Shown here piece by piece: positions 50,283-59,929 of a stretch of 64,000 nt of DNA. Numbering within the stretch: position 1 is the stretch's first letter; each line of letters starts with the position of its first letter. Both the position numbers and the translations under genes were made by a program. The notes under the pieces are model-generated. The model was not told the origin of the DNA, did no database searches, and saw only the letters and a program-made list of their open reading frames with translations. This DNA is from Flavobacteriaceae bacterium (GTDB lineage Bacteria; Bacteroidota; Bacteroidia; Flavobacteriales; Flavobacteriaceae). The stretch spans positions 1 to 64,000 of the forward strand of contig PABM01000011.1 of NCBI GenBank assembly GCA_002702745.1. The letters run 5' to 3'.

Positions 50283-52259
50283 CTATTCAGGCCCATACCA
50301 ATAGTTGTTTTTAGCATTAACATCAGGATATTCAAAATCGGGGTCTAATACAATCTTCTTAAAAGACTCTGTTGTTTCAACCAAAAACTTCCACGAGATA
50401 TTGTTTCGCCATATATCAACAGGAAGCTCTTTTCTAATTTTCTTTTCGCTAGATGTAGTGATTTCTAATTTTACAGGCATAGGAATTTCTCTCATGTTTT
50501 TAATAGAAATATATGCTCCTTTAGTAGGATCACCGTCCACATATTCAACATCTGTTATTGCTTGATCAAGAACCCAATTGTTCAAAACCCAAGACCTCCA
50601 AAACCAGCCAAGATCTTCTCCAGACACATCTTCCATCGTTCTAAAAAAATCATTTGGTTCAGGGTGCTTAAACGCCCACCTGTGAATATATTCTTTAAAG
50701 GCATCATCAAATCTTTTTGCCCCAAGAACATTATCCCTCAATAGCCATAAAAACATTGCGGTTTTATAGTATTGAAGCCCTGTATTTCTTGGTCTTAAAT
50801 TATCTGGAGCTGTAATCAGTGGCTCTAAATTCCGAGAACCAAATTGTAGTGCAGCCATATGCATATTTACCTTGCCTCCGTAATATTCACCATTGTTAAA
50901 TTCTTTTGTGCTAATATTGTTTATAAAAGTATTAAAGCCTTCATCCATCCACCCATATAGCCTTTCGTTTGATCCGACAATCATTGGAAACCAGTTGTGG
51001 CCAAATTCATGATCTGTAACGCCCCATAATCTACCGCCTTTTGATTTGTAGCTACAAAAAGAAACTGCAGGATATTCAATTCCAGCAACATTGCTTGCAA
51101 TGTTGATGGCTGTAGGGTAAGGATATTCAAACCATCTTTCTGAGTAGTGCTCAACAGATGCTTTTGTATATTCTGTAGACCTCTCCCATGCATTATCTCC
51201 ATAACTTTCAATCGGATAAGCAGAAATTGCAATTGACTTTTTACCGCTTGGTAAATTAATCCTTGCAGCATCTAAAATAAAAGAAGAGGACGAAGCCCAA
51301 GCAATATCCCTAGTGTTTTCCATTTTAAACCTCCATGTGATCATGTCTCTTCCAACAGGTCTTGAATTGGGGTCATTTATCTCCTCAGGAGTTCTGATCA
51401 TTACAGCTTCATCACTTCCCTCTGCTTGAGCCCATCTGTCAAGCTGGTCTAATGTGTAGGTTTCAAGAGGGTTAATAAGTTCACCTGAGCAAAGAACAAT
51501 TTGATTAGAAGGTACAGTAATGCTTATGTTAAAATCCCCGTATTCTAAATAAAACTCTCCTTGACCAATATAAGGAAGGGTATTCCACCCATTTAAATCA
51601 TCATAAACACACATTCTTGGATGAAATTGTGCAATAGAATAAATTTTTCCGTTTTGGGTCTCAACAATACCCATTCTGTCAGAACCATAATTTGGCGACA
51701 GAAATGAAAAGTCAATTTTTAAGGACACTTCATCACCATTAGGTTTTAGTTTTTGAGGAAGGTTTACTTTCATTCTTGTTCCGTAAACCTCATATTCAGC
51801 ATCAACAATCGTTCTGTCTCTTCCCTTGCCGCTAATTACCTGAACAGCTGAAATTTTAAAACCACCATCCAGCTTTTGGCCTTTTGTTCCACTTCTACTG
51901 CCCCTGAGAGGAATAATAGCATTTCCTTTCGAATCATTTTTAAATGCGTTTTGATCTAAGTGAAGCCACAAGAAGTCCAGTTCGTCAGGGCTATTATTAG
52001 TATACTTTATAATTTCTTTGCCCATAATTATATCAGAAAGAGTATCAAGCTCTACATCAATAATATAATCTGCTCTATTTTGCCAATACTTATATCCTGG
52101 TTTTCCACTAGCAGATCTTATTTCAGTAGAAGGGCTAGAGTAAAAAGCTGTTTCAAAAGCTTTTACGTAATCATAGCTTGAATCGTTATTGGTTTGTGAA
52201 TATCCAAAAACACTAATGAGGCAAAAAACAATTAAACATTTAAATAATCTTTTCATCAT
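50283..52259 (-). CDS. M1 family zinc metallopeptidase (second copy)
   Basis: A 658-residue exported peptidase: signal peptide (about 1-21, ending FGYSQ), N-terminal beta domain, exopeptidase motif GIEYPAVSFC, and zinc site HEFGHNWFPMIVGSNERLYGWMDEGF. The catalytic Glu and the downstream zinc Glu are intact. It is longer than the copy at 39902-41722, mainly in the N-terminal domain. It probably degrades peptides in the periplasm. It begins about 120 nt behind the BNR-repeat gene, with a terminator hairpin between. Confidence 0.93.
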   Translation of the reverse strand: MMKRLFKCLIVFCLISVFGYSQTNNDSSYDYVKAFETAFYSSPSTEIRSASGKPGYKYWQNRADYIIDVELDTLSDIIMGKEIIKYTNNSPDELDFLWLHLDQNAFKNDSKGNAIIPLRGSRSGTKGQKLDGGFKISAVQVISGKGRDRTIVDAEYEVYGTRMKVNLPQKLKPNGDEVSLKIDFSFLSPNYGSDRMGIVETQNGKIYSIAQFHPRMCVYDDLNGWNTLPYIGQGEFYLEYGDFNISITVPSNQIVLCSGELINPLETYTLDQLDRWAQAEGSDEAVMIRTPEEINDPNSRPVGRDMITWRFKMENTRDIAWASSSSFILDAARINLPSGKKSIAISAYPIESYGDNAWERSTEYTKASVEHYSERWFEYPYPTAINIASNVAGIEYPAVSFCSYKSKGGRLWGVTDHEFGHNWFPMIVGSNERLYGWMDEGFNTFINNISTKEFNNGEYYGGKVNMHMAALQFGSRNLEPLITAPDNLRPRNTGLQYYKTAMFLWLLRDNVLGAKRFDDAFKEYIHRWAFKHPEPNDFFRTMEDVSGEDLGWFWRSWVLNNWVLDQAITDVEYVDGDPTKGAYISIKNMREIPMPVKLEITTSSEKKIRKELPVDIWRNNISWKFLVETTESFKKIVLDPDFEYPDVNAKNNYWYGPE

Positions 52260-52330
52260 TGGGAAATTTTTGTTTAGGCTTAATCAATTCTTATGCCTTA
52301 ATTTTTCTTTTTGATTTGAGTTGTTAAACA

Positions 52331-52359
52331 AAGCCCCCGCTTGATTAGGGCGAGGGCTT
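52331..52359 (-). terminator. terminator hairpin after the BNR-repeat gene
   Basis: AAGCCC (52331-52336) pairs with GGGCTT (52354-52359), with a further CGC/GCG inner stem; on the minus strand the hairpin is followed by TTTGTTTA. It lies 20 nt past the stop at 52380. Confidence 0.7.
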
Positions 52360-52379
52360 ATATTAACTAAAAACTTGAT

Positions 52380-55300
52380 TTAGTCCAGTACAATTGGAGC
52401 ACCGGCCTCCTCCAAGATCTTTCCTACTTTTTCAACATTTTCAAAGTAGGCGTCCATTTCAGGTTTTACCCTCTTGAACATTTCTTTTGCACTATCAAAG
52501 CTTTGCATATGCAGTTGAGTTGGACCATATGAGTTGGGATACCAACCACCTCTTGCAGTTGACAACCTATCACTAATGGTTAAGAAGTCTTTTTCACCAA
52601 TCTCTGCCTTTGCTTTACTTCCTCCAACTTTTCTCTCAAGCTTATTCATGGTCTCAGTTAATTCATAAAGAGACCTGCTAGCTTCAGGAATATTAATTGT
52701 GATTTGCATTAGCATTTTTTGATATGTTTTTACTCTAGCATTAGCTTTTTCAAACTTATGCTGATATGATGTGACAACCGTTGAAAATTCAGCTAAATCA
52801 GCATAATATTTATCATGCTTGTCTGACATTGGGTTAGACAAGCTTCCAGACCTAGTCTTTTCAACCTCTAACTCAACAGGACCAGCAAGATCACTTACTA
52901 CACCATTAACTCTTTTCTTTAGAAATAAATCATACTTTCCAGGATCTACTTGAGTTGTTATTCCTCCTCCAGAGCCCCTCCAGCCTCTAGAGCTTCTCGA
53001 TGAAGCTTTAACAGTCGTTGGAATAGAGCTTGTAAGATTCCAGTTAACTCTTGAAACACCTTTTCTTAATGGTCCAGAAATTTTAGAAACAATTTCACCA
53101 GCCTTATTTTTTACAACAAGTATAACTTGATTTTTCTGTTCTGCATTTTCCTTGTCTAATGTGTCCCAACCAGGGAATGGAATATCAGTATTTTTTTTAG
53201 CTCTTTCTGATTTTTTTCTTTTAGATTTCATAGACTCAGGAGCGTCTTTTACATAGTAAGTAATATTTGCTCCGTACTGAGGATTACTTGCGTAATATGT
53301 TTGTCCTCCGTCGCTACTTGTACCTCCAAATACCTGGTTGTATTGTAAAGCTTTTCTAGGCTCAAAAATCACACCTTCGTTTGAAAGGTTTTCCTCAGTC
53401 ATATCTCTCAGCGGACTATAGTCGTCAAGAACATAAAAACTTCTACCAAAAGTAGCAAGCACTAAATCATTCTCTCTTTTCTGAATTGCTAAATCTCTTA
53501 CAGGAATTGTAGGCAGTCCGTTAGAAAATTTATGCCAATTATCTCCTTGATTTAAACTTATATAAACCCCATATTCAGTTCCTAAAAACAGTAAGTTTGG
53601 ATTAACATGGTCTTGAACAATTCTCCAAACAAGAGTTCCATCAGGCAACCCGTTTGTAATTGAAACCCATTTTTTGCCTCCGTTAGTTGTCTTAAAAACA
53701 TATGGCTTGTAATCTCCAAACTTATGATTGTCTAAAAGCACATAAGCTGTTTCAGTGTTATGAAGATCAGCCTTAATATCGTTGACAAATGCACTTGAAG
53801 GAGTTTCTGGCAATTTATCAACAGTCATTTTAGTCCAGTTTTGACCGCCGTCTTTTGTGTATTGTATAATTCCATCGTCAGTTCCTGCGTAAATAATGTT
53901 TTCATCAATTCTAGATTCAGAAAGCGATGTGATTGTATTATACGTTGACATAGCATATACATCCCAAGCGTTGTCAAAACTTTGAACTCTACCCATAATT
54001 GGTAATGATAGTCTTTCTTCATCTTTGGTCAAATCCCCAGAAATGACCGCCCAGCTATCACCTCTGTTTTCAGATCTCCAAACTCTTTGAGTTCCAAAGT
54101 ATAATCTTTTAGGGTCGTGATAACTAACTAAAATTGGTGAATCCCAGTTAAATCTTTCATAAGGCTCATCAATTCCTTCTTGAGGCCTAATACTAACAGC
54201 CTCTCTGTTTGTCATATCAATTCTGTTGATATATCCTTGCTGAGATTGAGCATATATAATATTTGGATTTCCAGGTTCTGTTGCTGGTTGGTGACCATCA
54301 CCACCTAAAACTACATACCAGTGAGCATTTGAAATTCCACTGTATTCAAAAGTCCTTGAAGGCCCCCCTTGCGTATTATTATCTTGGGTACCCCCATAAA
54401 CATTGTAAAAAGGCTCAGCATCATCAACCGCTAACTTGTAAAATTGAGTAAGAGGAAGGTTTCCAACAAACTTCCAGCTTGCAGAGTTATCAAAAGATTC
54501 GTAGACACCACCATCAGTACCTATCAACATATAATTAGGGTCGTTTGCTTTGAAAGTTAAAGAGTGATTGTCAGAATGCTTTTTTCTTTCAGTCATTGTG
54601 AAGAAATTTTTACCACCATCTTCAGAAACTAAAACCCTAACATTCATTAAATAAATCTTGTCAAATACGTGAGGCGAAGCCACAAGTTCTTGATAGTAGT
54701 GTGGGCCTGTACCACCAGAAACGGTATCAGACATTTTTTTCCAGCTTCCACCACTATTATCAGATCTATATACCGCACCTGCTCTTTTATCTAGCTCAAC
54801 AGCAGCATATAATACATTTGGTTGCATTGGAGAAATAGCTAATCCTATTTTTCCTTTATTTGACTTAGGTAGTCCTTTATCAATTTTTGACCAATTGTTT
54901 CCTCCGTCAACACTTTTATAAAGTGAAGTTCCTGGACCACCACCAATAAGAGCAGCAACATTTCTGTGTTTTTGCCAGCTTGCAGCGTATAGTACATCAG
55001 GGTTTGTAGGATCAATTACTAGATCTGTAACACCGGTCCACTCATTAATATCTAAGGTATTCTTCCAGGTCTTACCTCCGTCAGTTGTTTTATATAAACC
55101 TCTTTCACCACCTGGACTCCACAATGGTCCTTGTGAAGCAACCCAAACAGTATTAGGGTCTTCTGGGTGAACTATTATTTTTGAAATGTGCTCAGACTTC
55201 TTTAACCCCATATCTTTCCAAGACTTACCACCATCTTTACTGTGATAAACTCCATGCCCAATACCAACGTGTCTACCACCAACATTTTCTCCGGTTCCTA

Positions 55301-55643
55301 ACCAAATTGAAGCGTTATTGTGAGGGTCAATTGTGATACACCCAGTAGAGTAAAAAGGCATATTGTCAGCAATAGGACTCCATGTTGTTCCTGCATTTTC
55401 AGTTTTCCATACACCCCCCGAACCAACAGCAACATACCAAACATTTTCGTTCATTGGGTCAATAGCAATATCTGCAATTCTTCCAGACATAAAAGCTGGC
55501 CCTATACTTCTAAATTTAAATGCATTTAGTGCAGATTTCACAGCACTTTTTTCTTTGTTTGAATCTTTAGAACCTTGCCCCATAGTTAAGTTATGAGAGA
55601 AAAGGATTGCTAAAGAAACTAATAATAGTTTCAAGTTTTTCAT
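52380..55643 (-). CDS. large exported BNR/sortilin (VPS10)-type beta-propeller protein
   Basis: A 1087-residue exported protein: signal peptide (about 1-22), two propeller regions rich in Asp-box repeats (SKDGGKSW, KTTDGGKTW, SVDGGNNW, SDNSGGSW, SENRGDSW, KDGGQNW, TTNGGKKW) over about 45-740, and a C-terminal domain with FKKRVNG-like and helical segments (about 780-1087). Often labelled glycosyl hydrolase in flavobacteria, but no catalytic acid pair is evident; the Asp boxes are structural. It may bind or process polymers at the surface. No type IX C-terminal sorting domain is seen. Confidence 0.88.
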   Translation of the reverse strand: MKNLKLLLVSLAILFSHNLTMGQGSKDSNKEKSAVKSALNAFKFRSIGPAFMSGRIADIAIDPMNENVWYVAVGSGGVWKTENAGTTWSPIADNMPFYSTGCITIDPHNNASIWLGTGENVGGRHVGIGHGVYHSKDGGKSWKDMGLKKSEHISKIIVHPEDPNTVWVASQGPLWSPGGERGLYKTTDGGKTWKNTLDINEWTGVTDLVIDPTNPDVLYAASWQKHRNVAALIGGGPGTSLYKSVDGGNNWSKIDKGLPKSNKGKIGLAISPMQPNVLYAAVELDKRAGAVYRSDNSGGSWKKMSDTVSGGTGPHYYQELVASPHVFDKIYLMNVRVLVSEDGGKNFFTMTERKKHSDNHSLTFKANDPNYMLIGTDGGVYESFDNSASWKFVGNLPLTQFYKLAVDDAEPFYNVYGGTQDNNTQGGPSRTFEYSGISNAHWYVVLGGDGHQPATEPGNPNIIYAQSQQGYINRIDMTNREAVSIRPQEGIDEPYERFNWDSPILVSYHDPKRLYFGTQRVWRSENRGDSWAVISGDLTKDEERLSLPIMGRVQSFDNAWDVYAMSTYNTITSLSESRIDENIIYAGTDDGIIQYTKDGGQNWTKMTVDKLPETPSSAFVNDIKADLHNTETAYVLLDNHKFGDYKPYVFKTTNGGKKWVSITNGLPDGTLVWRIVQDHVNPNLLFLGTEYGVYISLNQGDNWHKFSNGLPTIPVRDLAIQKRENDLVLATFGRSFYVLDDYSPLRDMTEENLSNEGVIFEPRKALQYNQVFGGTSSDGGQTYYASNPQYGANITYYVKDAPESMKSKRKKSERAKKNTDIPFPGWDTLDKENAEQKNQVILVVKNKAGEIVSKISGPLRKGVSRVNWNLTSSIPTTVKASSRSSRGWRGSGGGITTQVDPGKYDLFLKKRVNGVVSDLAGPVELEVEKTRSGSLSNPMSDKHDKYYADLAEFSTVVTSYQHKFEKANARVKTYQKMLMQITINIPEASRSLYELTETMNKLERKVGGSKAKAEIGEKDFLTISDRLSTARGGWYPNSYGPTQLHMQSFDSAKEMFKRVKPEMDAYFENVEKVGKILEEAGAPIVLD

Positions 55644-55674
55644 AAAATTTATTTTTAAATAGTGTCCACTTTAT

Positions 55675-55731
55675 CCTGTTAAAGTACAGGACGGCCTGCT
55701 AAAATACGAAAAATTTGTAAAACTTTACAAA
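55675..55731. repeat. two inverted repeats in the gap before the BNR-repeat gene
   Basis: CCTGT (55675-55679) with ACAGG (55686-55690) around a 6-nt loop, and TTTGTAAA (55714-55721) with TTTACAAA (55724-55731) around 2 nt. The second is an 18-bp near-perfect palindrome without a following T run on the minus strand, so it may be an operator rather than a terminator. Confidence 0.65.
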
Positions 55732-55749
55732 ACCCCTCTAGGCCTTAAT

Positions 55750-56892
55750 TTATTTGAATAATTCTTTAGGAATTGAAGGGAAAAGTCGAAGAGCATTTTC
55801 ATAATATATTTTCCTCAAAACTTCATCAGGAAGGTTTAAACCATACATTTTCCAAAACGCATGCCTCTTTCTAAAGTAATCAAAATATTCATCATTAGAC
55901 TCTAAAACCCTGAAGTAGGTGTAAAATTCTTCTTTGTTGTATGAATCCTTACCAAACATAATTCTGTCTTGATAATCTATAAAAAACTGTCTTGCAGTTT
56001 TTGGTTGTCTTCCTAGCTCAGCAATTACAGCACCGAACTCCGTCACTACATTAGGAAACTCATCAAGATGATTTCCAAGCCTCTTTAGGTCATTGCCCAT
56101 CCACCCCAAGTGAGCGTTAATAAATGTTGTATTCTTGTGTTTTTCAAATATTGTATGCTGTTCCCTTATTATATCTTCAAACGGAGGGATAAAGTCGGAA
56201 TCACCATAGTACCTATTTGGTTTTTCCTTTAACTCATACCACCTTTCATTTTGATTATCTTTTGGAAGCCAAAACTGAAATGGATCTGCAGAATGAATTA
56301 ATACAGGAATATTTAGCTCGCCACAGACATCCCAGATTGGCTCAAGCCTTTCATCATCAACCCGGACTCTATTTCCTTTCGAGTCTTTGTTGGTAAGCCC
56401 CAGCCCTTTATATACTTTCAGCCCTATAGCGCCCTTAGCCACAGCATCTCTAATCACATTTACTTGAGTTTCAATATGAGTGGCGTTATCTACATTATCA
56501 AAATCAACATTTACAAACAAGCCAATTCTCCCAGGCTGATTTTCTTCAATATTTTTTATAGATTCGTTGAAAAACAAATCTTTAGCTGTCTGAGGCCCAA
56601 AACCAGACCCACTTAAATTTACCATGAATTTCATATTTATTTCGTCCATTTCTGAAACAAGTTCGTTAAGGTCCATTGTTGGCATTCTCCACTGGTGACT
56701 GTGAACATCAACAAACGGGTATTTAGCTTTTTTAATTTCTTTACCCTCTACAACAAGTGACGAAGGAGGGTCATAGTCTTCAAAACTCATTATGTTTTGT
56801 TTTTTCTGAATAGTGTCGATAGCCAAGTAAATAAAAACGGCAACAACAACAATAAAAGAGAGAGTTTTTAAAAGATTTTTGAAACTAAACAT
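55750..56892 (-). CDS. membrane-anchored amidohydrolase (amidohydrolase 2 family)
   Basis: A 380-residue TIM-barrel metal-dependent hydrolase with an N-terminal membrane anchor (about 10-27). The metal motif HxH is VDVHSHQ (His64 and His66); later blocks are PVLIHSADPFQFW, INAHLGWMGND and MFGKDSY, which supply the remaining metal ligands. The family includes decarboxylases and hydrolases of aromatic acids. The anchor places the catalytic domain in the periplasm. It is cotranscribed with the DUF2911 gene (4-nt gap); the substrate is unknown. Confidence 0.85.
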   Translation of the reverse strand: MFSFKNLLKTLSFIVVVAVFIYLAIDTIQKKQNIMSFEDYDPPSSLVVEGKEIKKAKYPFVDVHSHQWRMPTMDLNELVSEMDEINMKFMVNLSGSGFGPQTAKDLFFNESIKNIEENQPGRIGLFVNVDFDNVDNATHIETQVNVIRDAVAKGAIGLKVYKGLGLTNKDSKGNRVRVDDERLEPIWDVCGELNIPVLIHSADPFQFWLPKDNQNERWYELKEKPNRYYGDSDFIPPFEDIIREQHTIFEKHKNTTFINAHLGWMGNDLKRLGNHLDEFPNVVTEFGAVIAELGRQPKTARQFFIDYQDRIMFGKDSYNKEEFYTYFRVLESNDEYFDYFRKRHAFWKMYGLNLPDEVLRKIYYENALRLFPSIPKELFK

Positions 56893-56896
56893 AATC

Positions 56897-57430
56897 TTAT
56901 TTTATAGAAATGCTAACTACGGTTTTGTCCCAAAACATATTCATGCTAACACCAGTTGAGTCCGTACTAAAATTAATTGAAAACTGCTCTGTTTCTTCAA
57001 TACTCTTTGAGCTTGTGAAGGTTTCTAGTATGTCTTTTGAATAGTCAGGCTCAGAAATAGCAAAAAACTTATCACCCTCAGAATTGAGCACAACCTTCCA
57101 CTCTTCTTTACCTGGAACAGTGTAAAGCCTGTATTTTCCAGGCTCAAGTTTTTGATCGTTAAAAGAGATTCCGTTTGAGGTTTCAAACGTAGTAGCAGCG
57201 TTAGCGCCAGTTCTCCAATATTTTCCAAATGGAACTAATGCACCGTCTTCCTCGGATCCAAAAATTAATCTATCTTTTTTATAAGGACGACTGTAAACCA
57301 CCTCAAGATCAGAAATTTCAGAACTGTAAATTATAGTTTCTTTTGGGCTTACAGGATTTAGTATCATGTATGCAACATAACCAATAAAAGCCAAAACCAA
57401 TACTCCAATTATTTTTAAAACATTTTTCAT
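56897..57430 (-). CDS. DUF2911 domain protein with N-terminal membrane anchor
   Basis: A 177-residue protein: a membrane helix at about 5-24, then DUF2911 (about 40-150) with the blocks VVYSRPYKKDRLIFG, LVPFGKYWRTGANAATTFE and LEPGKYRLYTVPGKEEW. The family is widespread in Bacteroidota and has no assigned function. It is the first gene of a two-gene unit with the amidohydrolase and lies 18 nt from ribE. Confidence 0.88.
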   Translation of the reverse strand: MKNVLKIIGVLVLAFIGYVAYMILNPVSPKETIIYSSEISDLEVVYSRPYKKDRLIFGSEEDGALVPFGKYWRTGANAATTFETSNGISFNDQKLEPGKYRLYTVPGKEEWKVVLNSEGDKFFAISEPDYSKDILETFTSSKSIEETEQFSINFSTDSTGVSMNMFWDKTVVSISIK

Positions 57431-57448
57431 TATATATTATTTTAATTG

Positions 57449-58030
57449 TTATTTATTAAATCTTGCAAGATACTTGCCAATCATATCAAACTCAATGTTT
57501 ACAATATCGCCTTCTTTTAGCGCTTTAAACGCAGTGTTCTCATAAGTATAAGGAATAATTGTAACCTTGAAAGTGTTTTCTGCAATGTCAAAAACTGTGA
57601 GACTAACACCATTAATACAAATAGACCCCTTTTCGATTAAAAGCATCTCATTGGAAATATCAAATTCAAATTTATATATCCAACTTCCTTCATTAACTAA
57701 AACACCAAGGCATTTTGCAACCCCGTCTACATGACCTTGAACAAGATGACCGTCTAGCCTTTCCCCAAGCTTCATTGCACGTTCAAGATTTATAAGGTCG
57801 TTAACCGCAAAGTTTTTTAGAGATGATTTATTCAATGTCTCTTTAACTGCGGTAACTGTATGAGCGCCACTATTTATCTCAGTTACCGTTAAACAAACCC
57901 CATTATGAGAAACACTTTGATCAACTTTAAGCTCTTTACCTAAATCGCTTTTGATTGTAAAATCAATATTTCCCTTATCAACTTTAATATCAGTAATTTT
58001 TCCTAAACTTTCTATTATACCTGTAAACAT
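57449..58030 (-). CDS. ribE: riboflavin synthase alpha chain
   Basis: A 193-residue enzyme with two similar lumazine-binding halves: MFTGIIESLGKI...SVSHNGVCLTV in the first and HLVQGHVDGVAKC...ICINGVSLTV in the second. It dismutates two lumazine molecules to riboflavin. The C-terminal helix mediates the trimer. No FMN riboswitch fits the 57-bp gap before the divergent pdxA gene. Confidence 0.95.
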   Translation of the reverse strand: MFTGIIESLGKITDIKVDKGNIDFTIKSDLGKELKVDQSVSHNGVCLTVTEINSGAHTVTAVKETLNKSSLKNFAVNDLINLERAMKLGERLDGHLVQGHVDGVAKCLGVLVNEGSWIYKFEFDISNEMLLIEKGSICINGVSLTVFDIAENTFKVTIIPYTYENTAFKALKEGDIVNIEFDMIGKYLARFNK

Positions 58031-58087
58031 TATGTCTGTTTAATTTGATAAATTTACAGAAATATTAAGGATATAGCTAAAATCAAA

Positions 58088-59128
58088 TTGAAAGATCAAA
58101 AAAATAAGATTAAGGTAGGGTTTACAACAGGCGACATGAATGGAATTGGGCCTGAGATTCTTTTAAATTCTTTAAAAAATACTGAGCTGCTATCTCTTTG
58201 TACACCAGTAATATATGGGCCTATAAAAAATTTAAATTATACACTGAGCCATTTGGGTTTTGATCTTACATTTAACAGAATTAGCTCTGCTGAAAAATTA
58301 CAGAATGGCAAAATAAACGTAGTTGATAACTTCAAAAATCTTCCACAAATATCATTTGGAAGCCTAAGCAAAGAGATTGGTGCTGCCGCTTTTGAATCGA
58401 TAAGAAGCGGCGTTAAAGACTTGAAAGACGGTAAAATTGATGTTTTGGTGACGCCACCTATCAATAAAGAAGCTATTCACTCTAAAGAGTTTCGGTTTAT
58501 GGGTCACACAGACTATATAAATAGTGAGATCAATGGCAGTTCAACCATGATGATGGTCTCAAATGATCTAAGGGTGGCTTTATTGACTGAACACATCCCT
58601 ATTTCAAATGTTACAGATTCAATTACACCTGATTATGTAGAAAATAAAGTTTATGCCCTCAATGAAACATTGATGAGAGACTTTCAAATTGAGCGACCAA
58701 AAATAGCAATTCTTTCTATAGACCCTCATGCTGGTGACGGAGGGGTAATAGCAGCAAATGACAAAAAACTAATAGTTCCCGCCATTAAAAAGCTATACGA
58801 TTTGGGTATTTTAGCATATGGTCCTTTCTCAGCTGATAGTTTTTTTGGATCAGATGAACATAAAAAATATGACCTTATTATTGCATCATACCACGATCAA
58901 GGTCTTATTCCCTTTAAAACACTGTCTTTTGGTATGGGAGTAAATTATACTTCGGGTTTGGACAAGATCAGGACATCTCCTGACCATGGAACAGCATATT
59001 CAATAGCTGGAAAAGGTGTCGCATCTAGAGATTCATTTCTTTGTTCAATTTATCTTGCAATTGATATTTATAGACGTAGAAAGATTTATGACGAGTTTTC
59101 TAAAAACAAACTGGAAATATCAAAATAG
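58088..59128 (+). CDS. pdxA: 4-hydroxythreonine-4-phosphate dehydrogenase
   Basis: A 346-residue enzyme. VGFTTGDMNGIGPEI near the N-terminus, the metal-site GHTDYI near 140 and ILSIDPHAGDGG, and the closing SYHDQGLIPFKTLSF and SPDHGTAYSIAGKG motifs are all diagnostic. It acts in pyridoxal phosphate synthesis. The start is TTG at 58088 because no ATG precedes the first strand. It is followed by DUF177 after a separate promoter. Confidence 0.95.
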   Translation: MKDQKNKIKVGFTTGDMNGIGPEILLNSLKNTELLSLCTPVIYGPIKNLNYTLSHLGFDLTFNRISSAEKLQNGKINVVDNFKNLPQISFGSLSKEIGAAAFESIRSGVKDLKDGKIDVLVTPPINKEAIHSKEFRFMGHTDYINSEINGSSTMMMVSNDLRVALLTEHIPISNVTDSITPDYVENKVYALNETLMRDFQIERPKIAILSIDPHAGDGGVIAANDKKLIVPAIKKLYDLGILAYGPFSADSFFGSDEHKKYDLIIASYHDQGLIPFKTLSFGMGVNYTSGLDKIRTSPDHGTAYSIAGKGVASRDSFLCSIYLAIDIYRRRKIYDEFSKNKLEISK

Positions 59129-59171
59129 CTTAAATCAATCTCTTTTCTATTAGACTTTTTAAGAAAATTTA

Positions 59172-59179
59172 TATATTTG
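59172..59179 (+). promoter_or_regulatory. -7 promoter element for the DUF177-rpmF operon
   Basis: TATATTTG, full TAnnTTTG match, 21 nt before the ATG at 59201. Confidence 0.6.
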
Positions 59180-59200
59180 CTCGCCTTAAAAATTTTAGAG

Positions 59201-59725
59201 ATGAAGTCTGATAGCAAATATAAAATAGAGTTTGCAGGTTTAAAGATCGGAACCCATCAGTTTAATTTTAATGCAGACAAACAGTTCTTTGATAGATTTA
59301 ATTTTTCTGATTTTAATGATGTCCATGTAAATATTGACATCGACTTAATAAAAAAATCAACATTACTTGAGCTGGAATTTGTTTTAAAAGGGGTTGTAAA
59401 TGTAAATTGTGACTTAACCAATGAGCCTTTTGATTTCGAAATAAAACATGAAGCATCTCTCGTGGTGAAGTTTGGGCAAGAATACAATGATGAGGATGAT
59501 GAAATACTTGTTTTACCTCACGGAGAGCACAAGCTTTTCGTTGATCAGTATATATTTGAATTGATTGTATTATCTTTGCCGCCTAAGAGAATTCATCCTG
59601 GTGTTGAAGACGGAAGCCTAAAGTCAGAAATATTAGATATATTGAAAGATCTTAAACCAAAAGAAAATAGTAATCTAGCCGACCCTAGATGGGAGCAGCT
59701 AAAAAAGTTTAAAAAAATAAAATAG
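59201..59725 (+). CDS. DUF177 (YceD-like) protein
   Basis: From the ATG at 59201 this is a 174-residue protein; an upstream in-frame start lies inside the promoter element. It has the DUF177 core (YKIEFAGLKIGTHQFN at the start, VNVNCDLTNEPFDFEI in the middle and LPPKRIHPG near 120). The YceD/DUF177 family is nearly always encoded with ribosomal protein L32 and is thought to help 23S rRNA or 50S assembly. rpmF follows after 6 nt. Confidence 0.9.
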   Translation: MKSDSKYKIEFAGLKIGTHQFNFNADKQFFDRFNFSDFNDVHVNIDIDLIKKSTLLELEFVLKGVVNVNCDLTNEPFDFEIKHEASLVVKFGQEYNDEDDEILVLPHGEHKLFVDQYIFELIVLSLPPKRIHPGVEDGSLKSEILDILKDLKPKENSNLADPRWEQLKKFKKIK

Positions 59726-59731
59726 TTTAAA

Positions 59732-59929
59732 ATGGCACATCCAAAAAGAAAAACGTCTAAAACTAGAAGAGACAAAAGAAGAACTCATTACAAGGCTGAA
59801 ATGCCTCAGGTTGCGGTTTGTTCAAAAACAGGTGAGAGCCATTTATACCACAGGGCCTATTGGCATGAGGGTAAGTTATATTATAGAGGTAAAGTCCTGC
59901 TTGATAATAGCGCAGAAACTGAAGCTTAA
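59732..59929 (+). CDS. rpmF: 50S ribosomal protein L32
   Basis: A 65-residue basic protein: [20 protein letters not shown] at the N-terminus and [16 protein letters not shown] then YYRG. Only one Cys remains of the usual zinc ribbon, the zinc-free form normal for Bacteroidota. Its stop overlaps that of the convergent S74/YadA-like gene. Confidence 0.97.
   Translation: MAHPKRKTSKTRRDKRRTHYKAEMPQVAVCSKTGESHLYHRAYWHEGKLYYRGKVLLDNSAETEA

Noticed and set aside
52380..55643. Type IX secretion cargo (C-terminal sorting domain) in the BNR protein and the M1 peptidases
   Set aside because: The last 70-100 residues do not show the beta-rich sorting domain with its closing Lys-rich strand, so T9SS export is not supported by sequence.
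58031..58087. FMN riboswitch controlling ribE
   Set aside because: The gap is 57 bp with no conserved six-stem RFN sequence.
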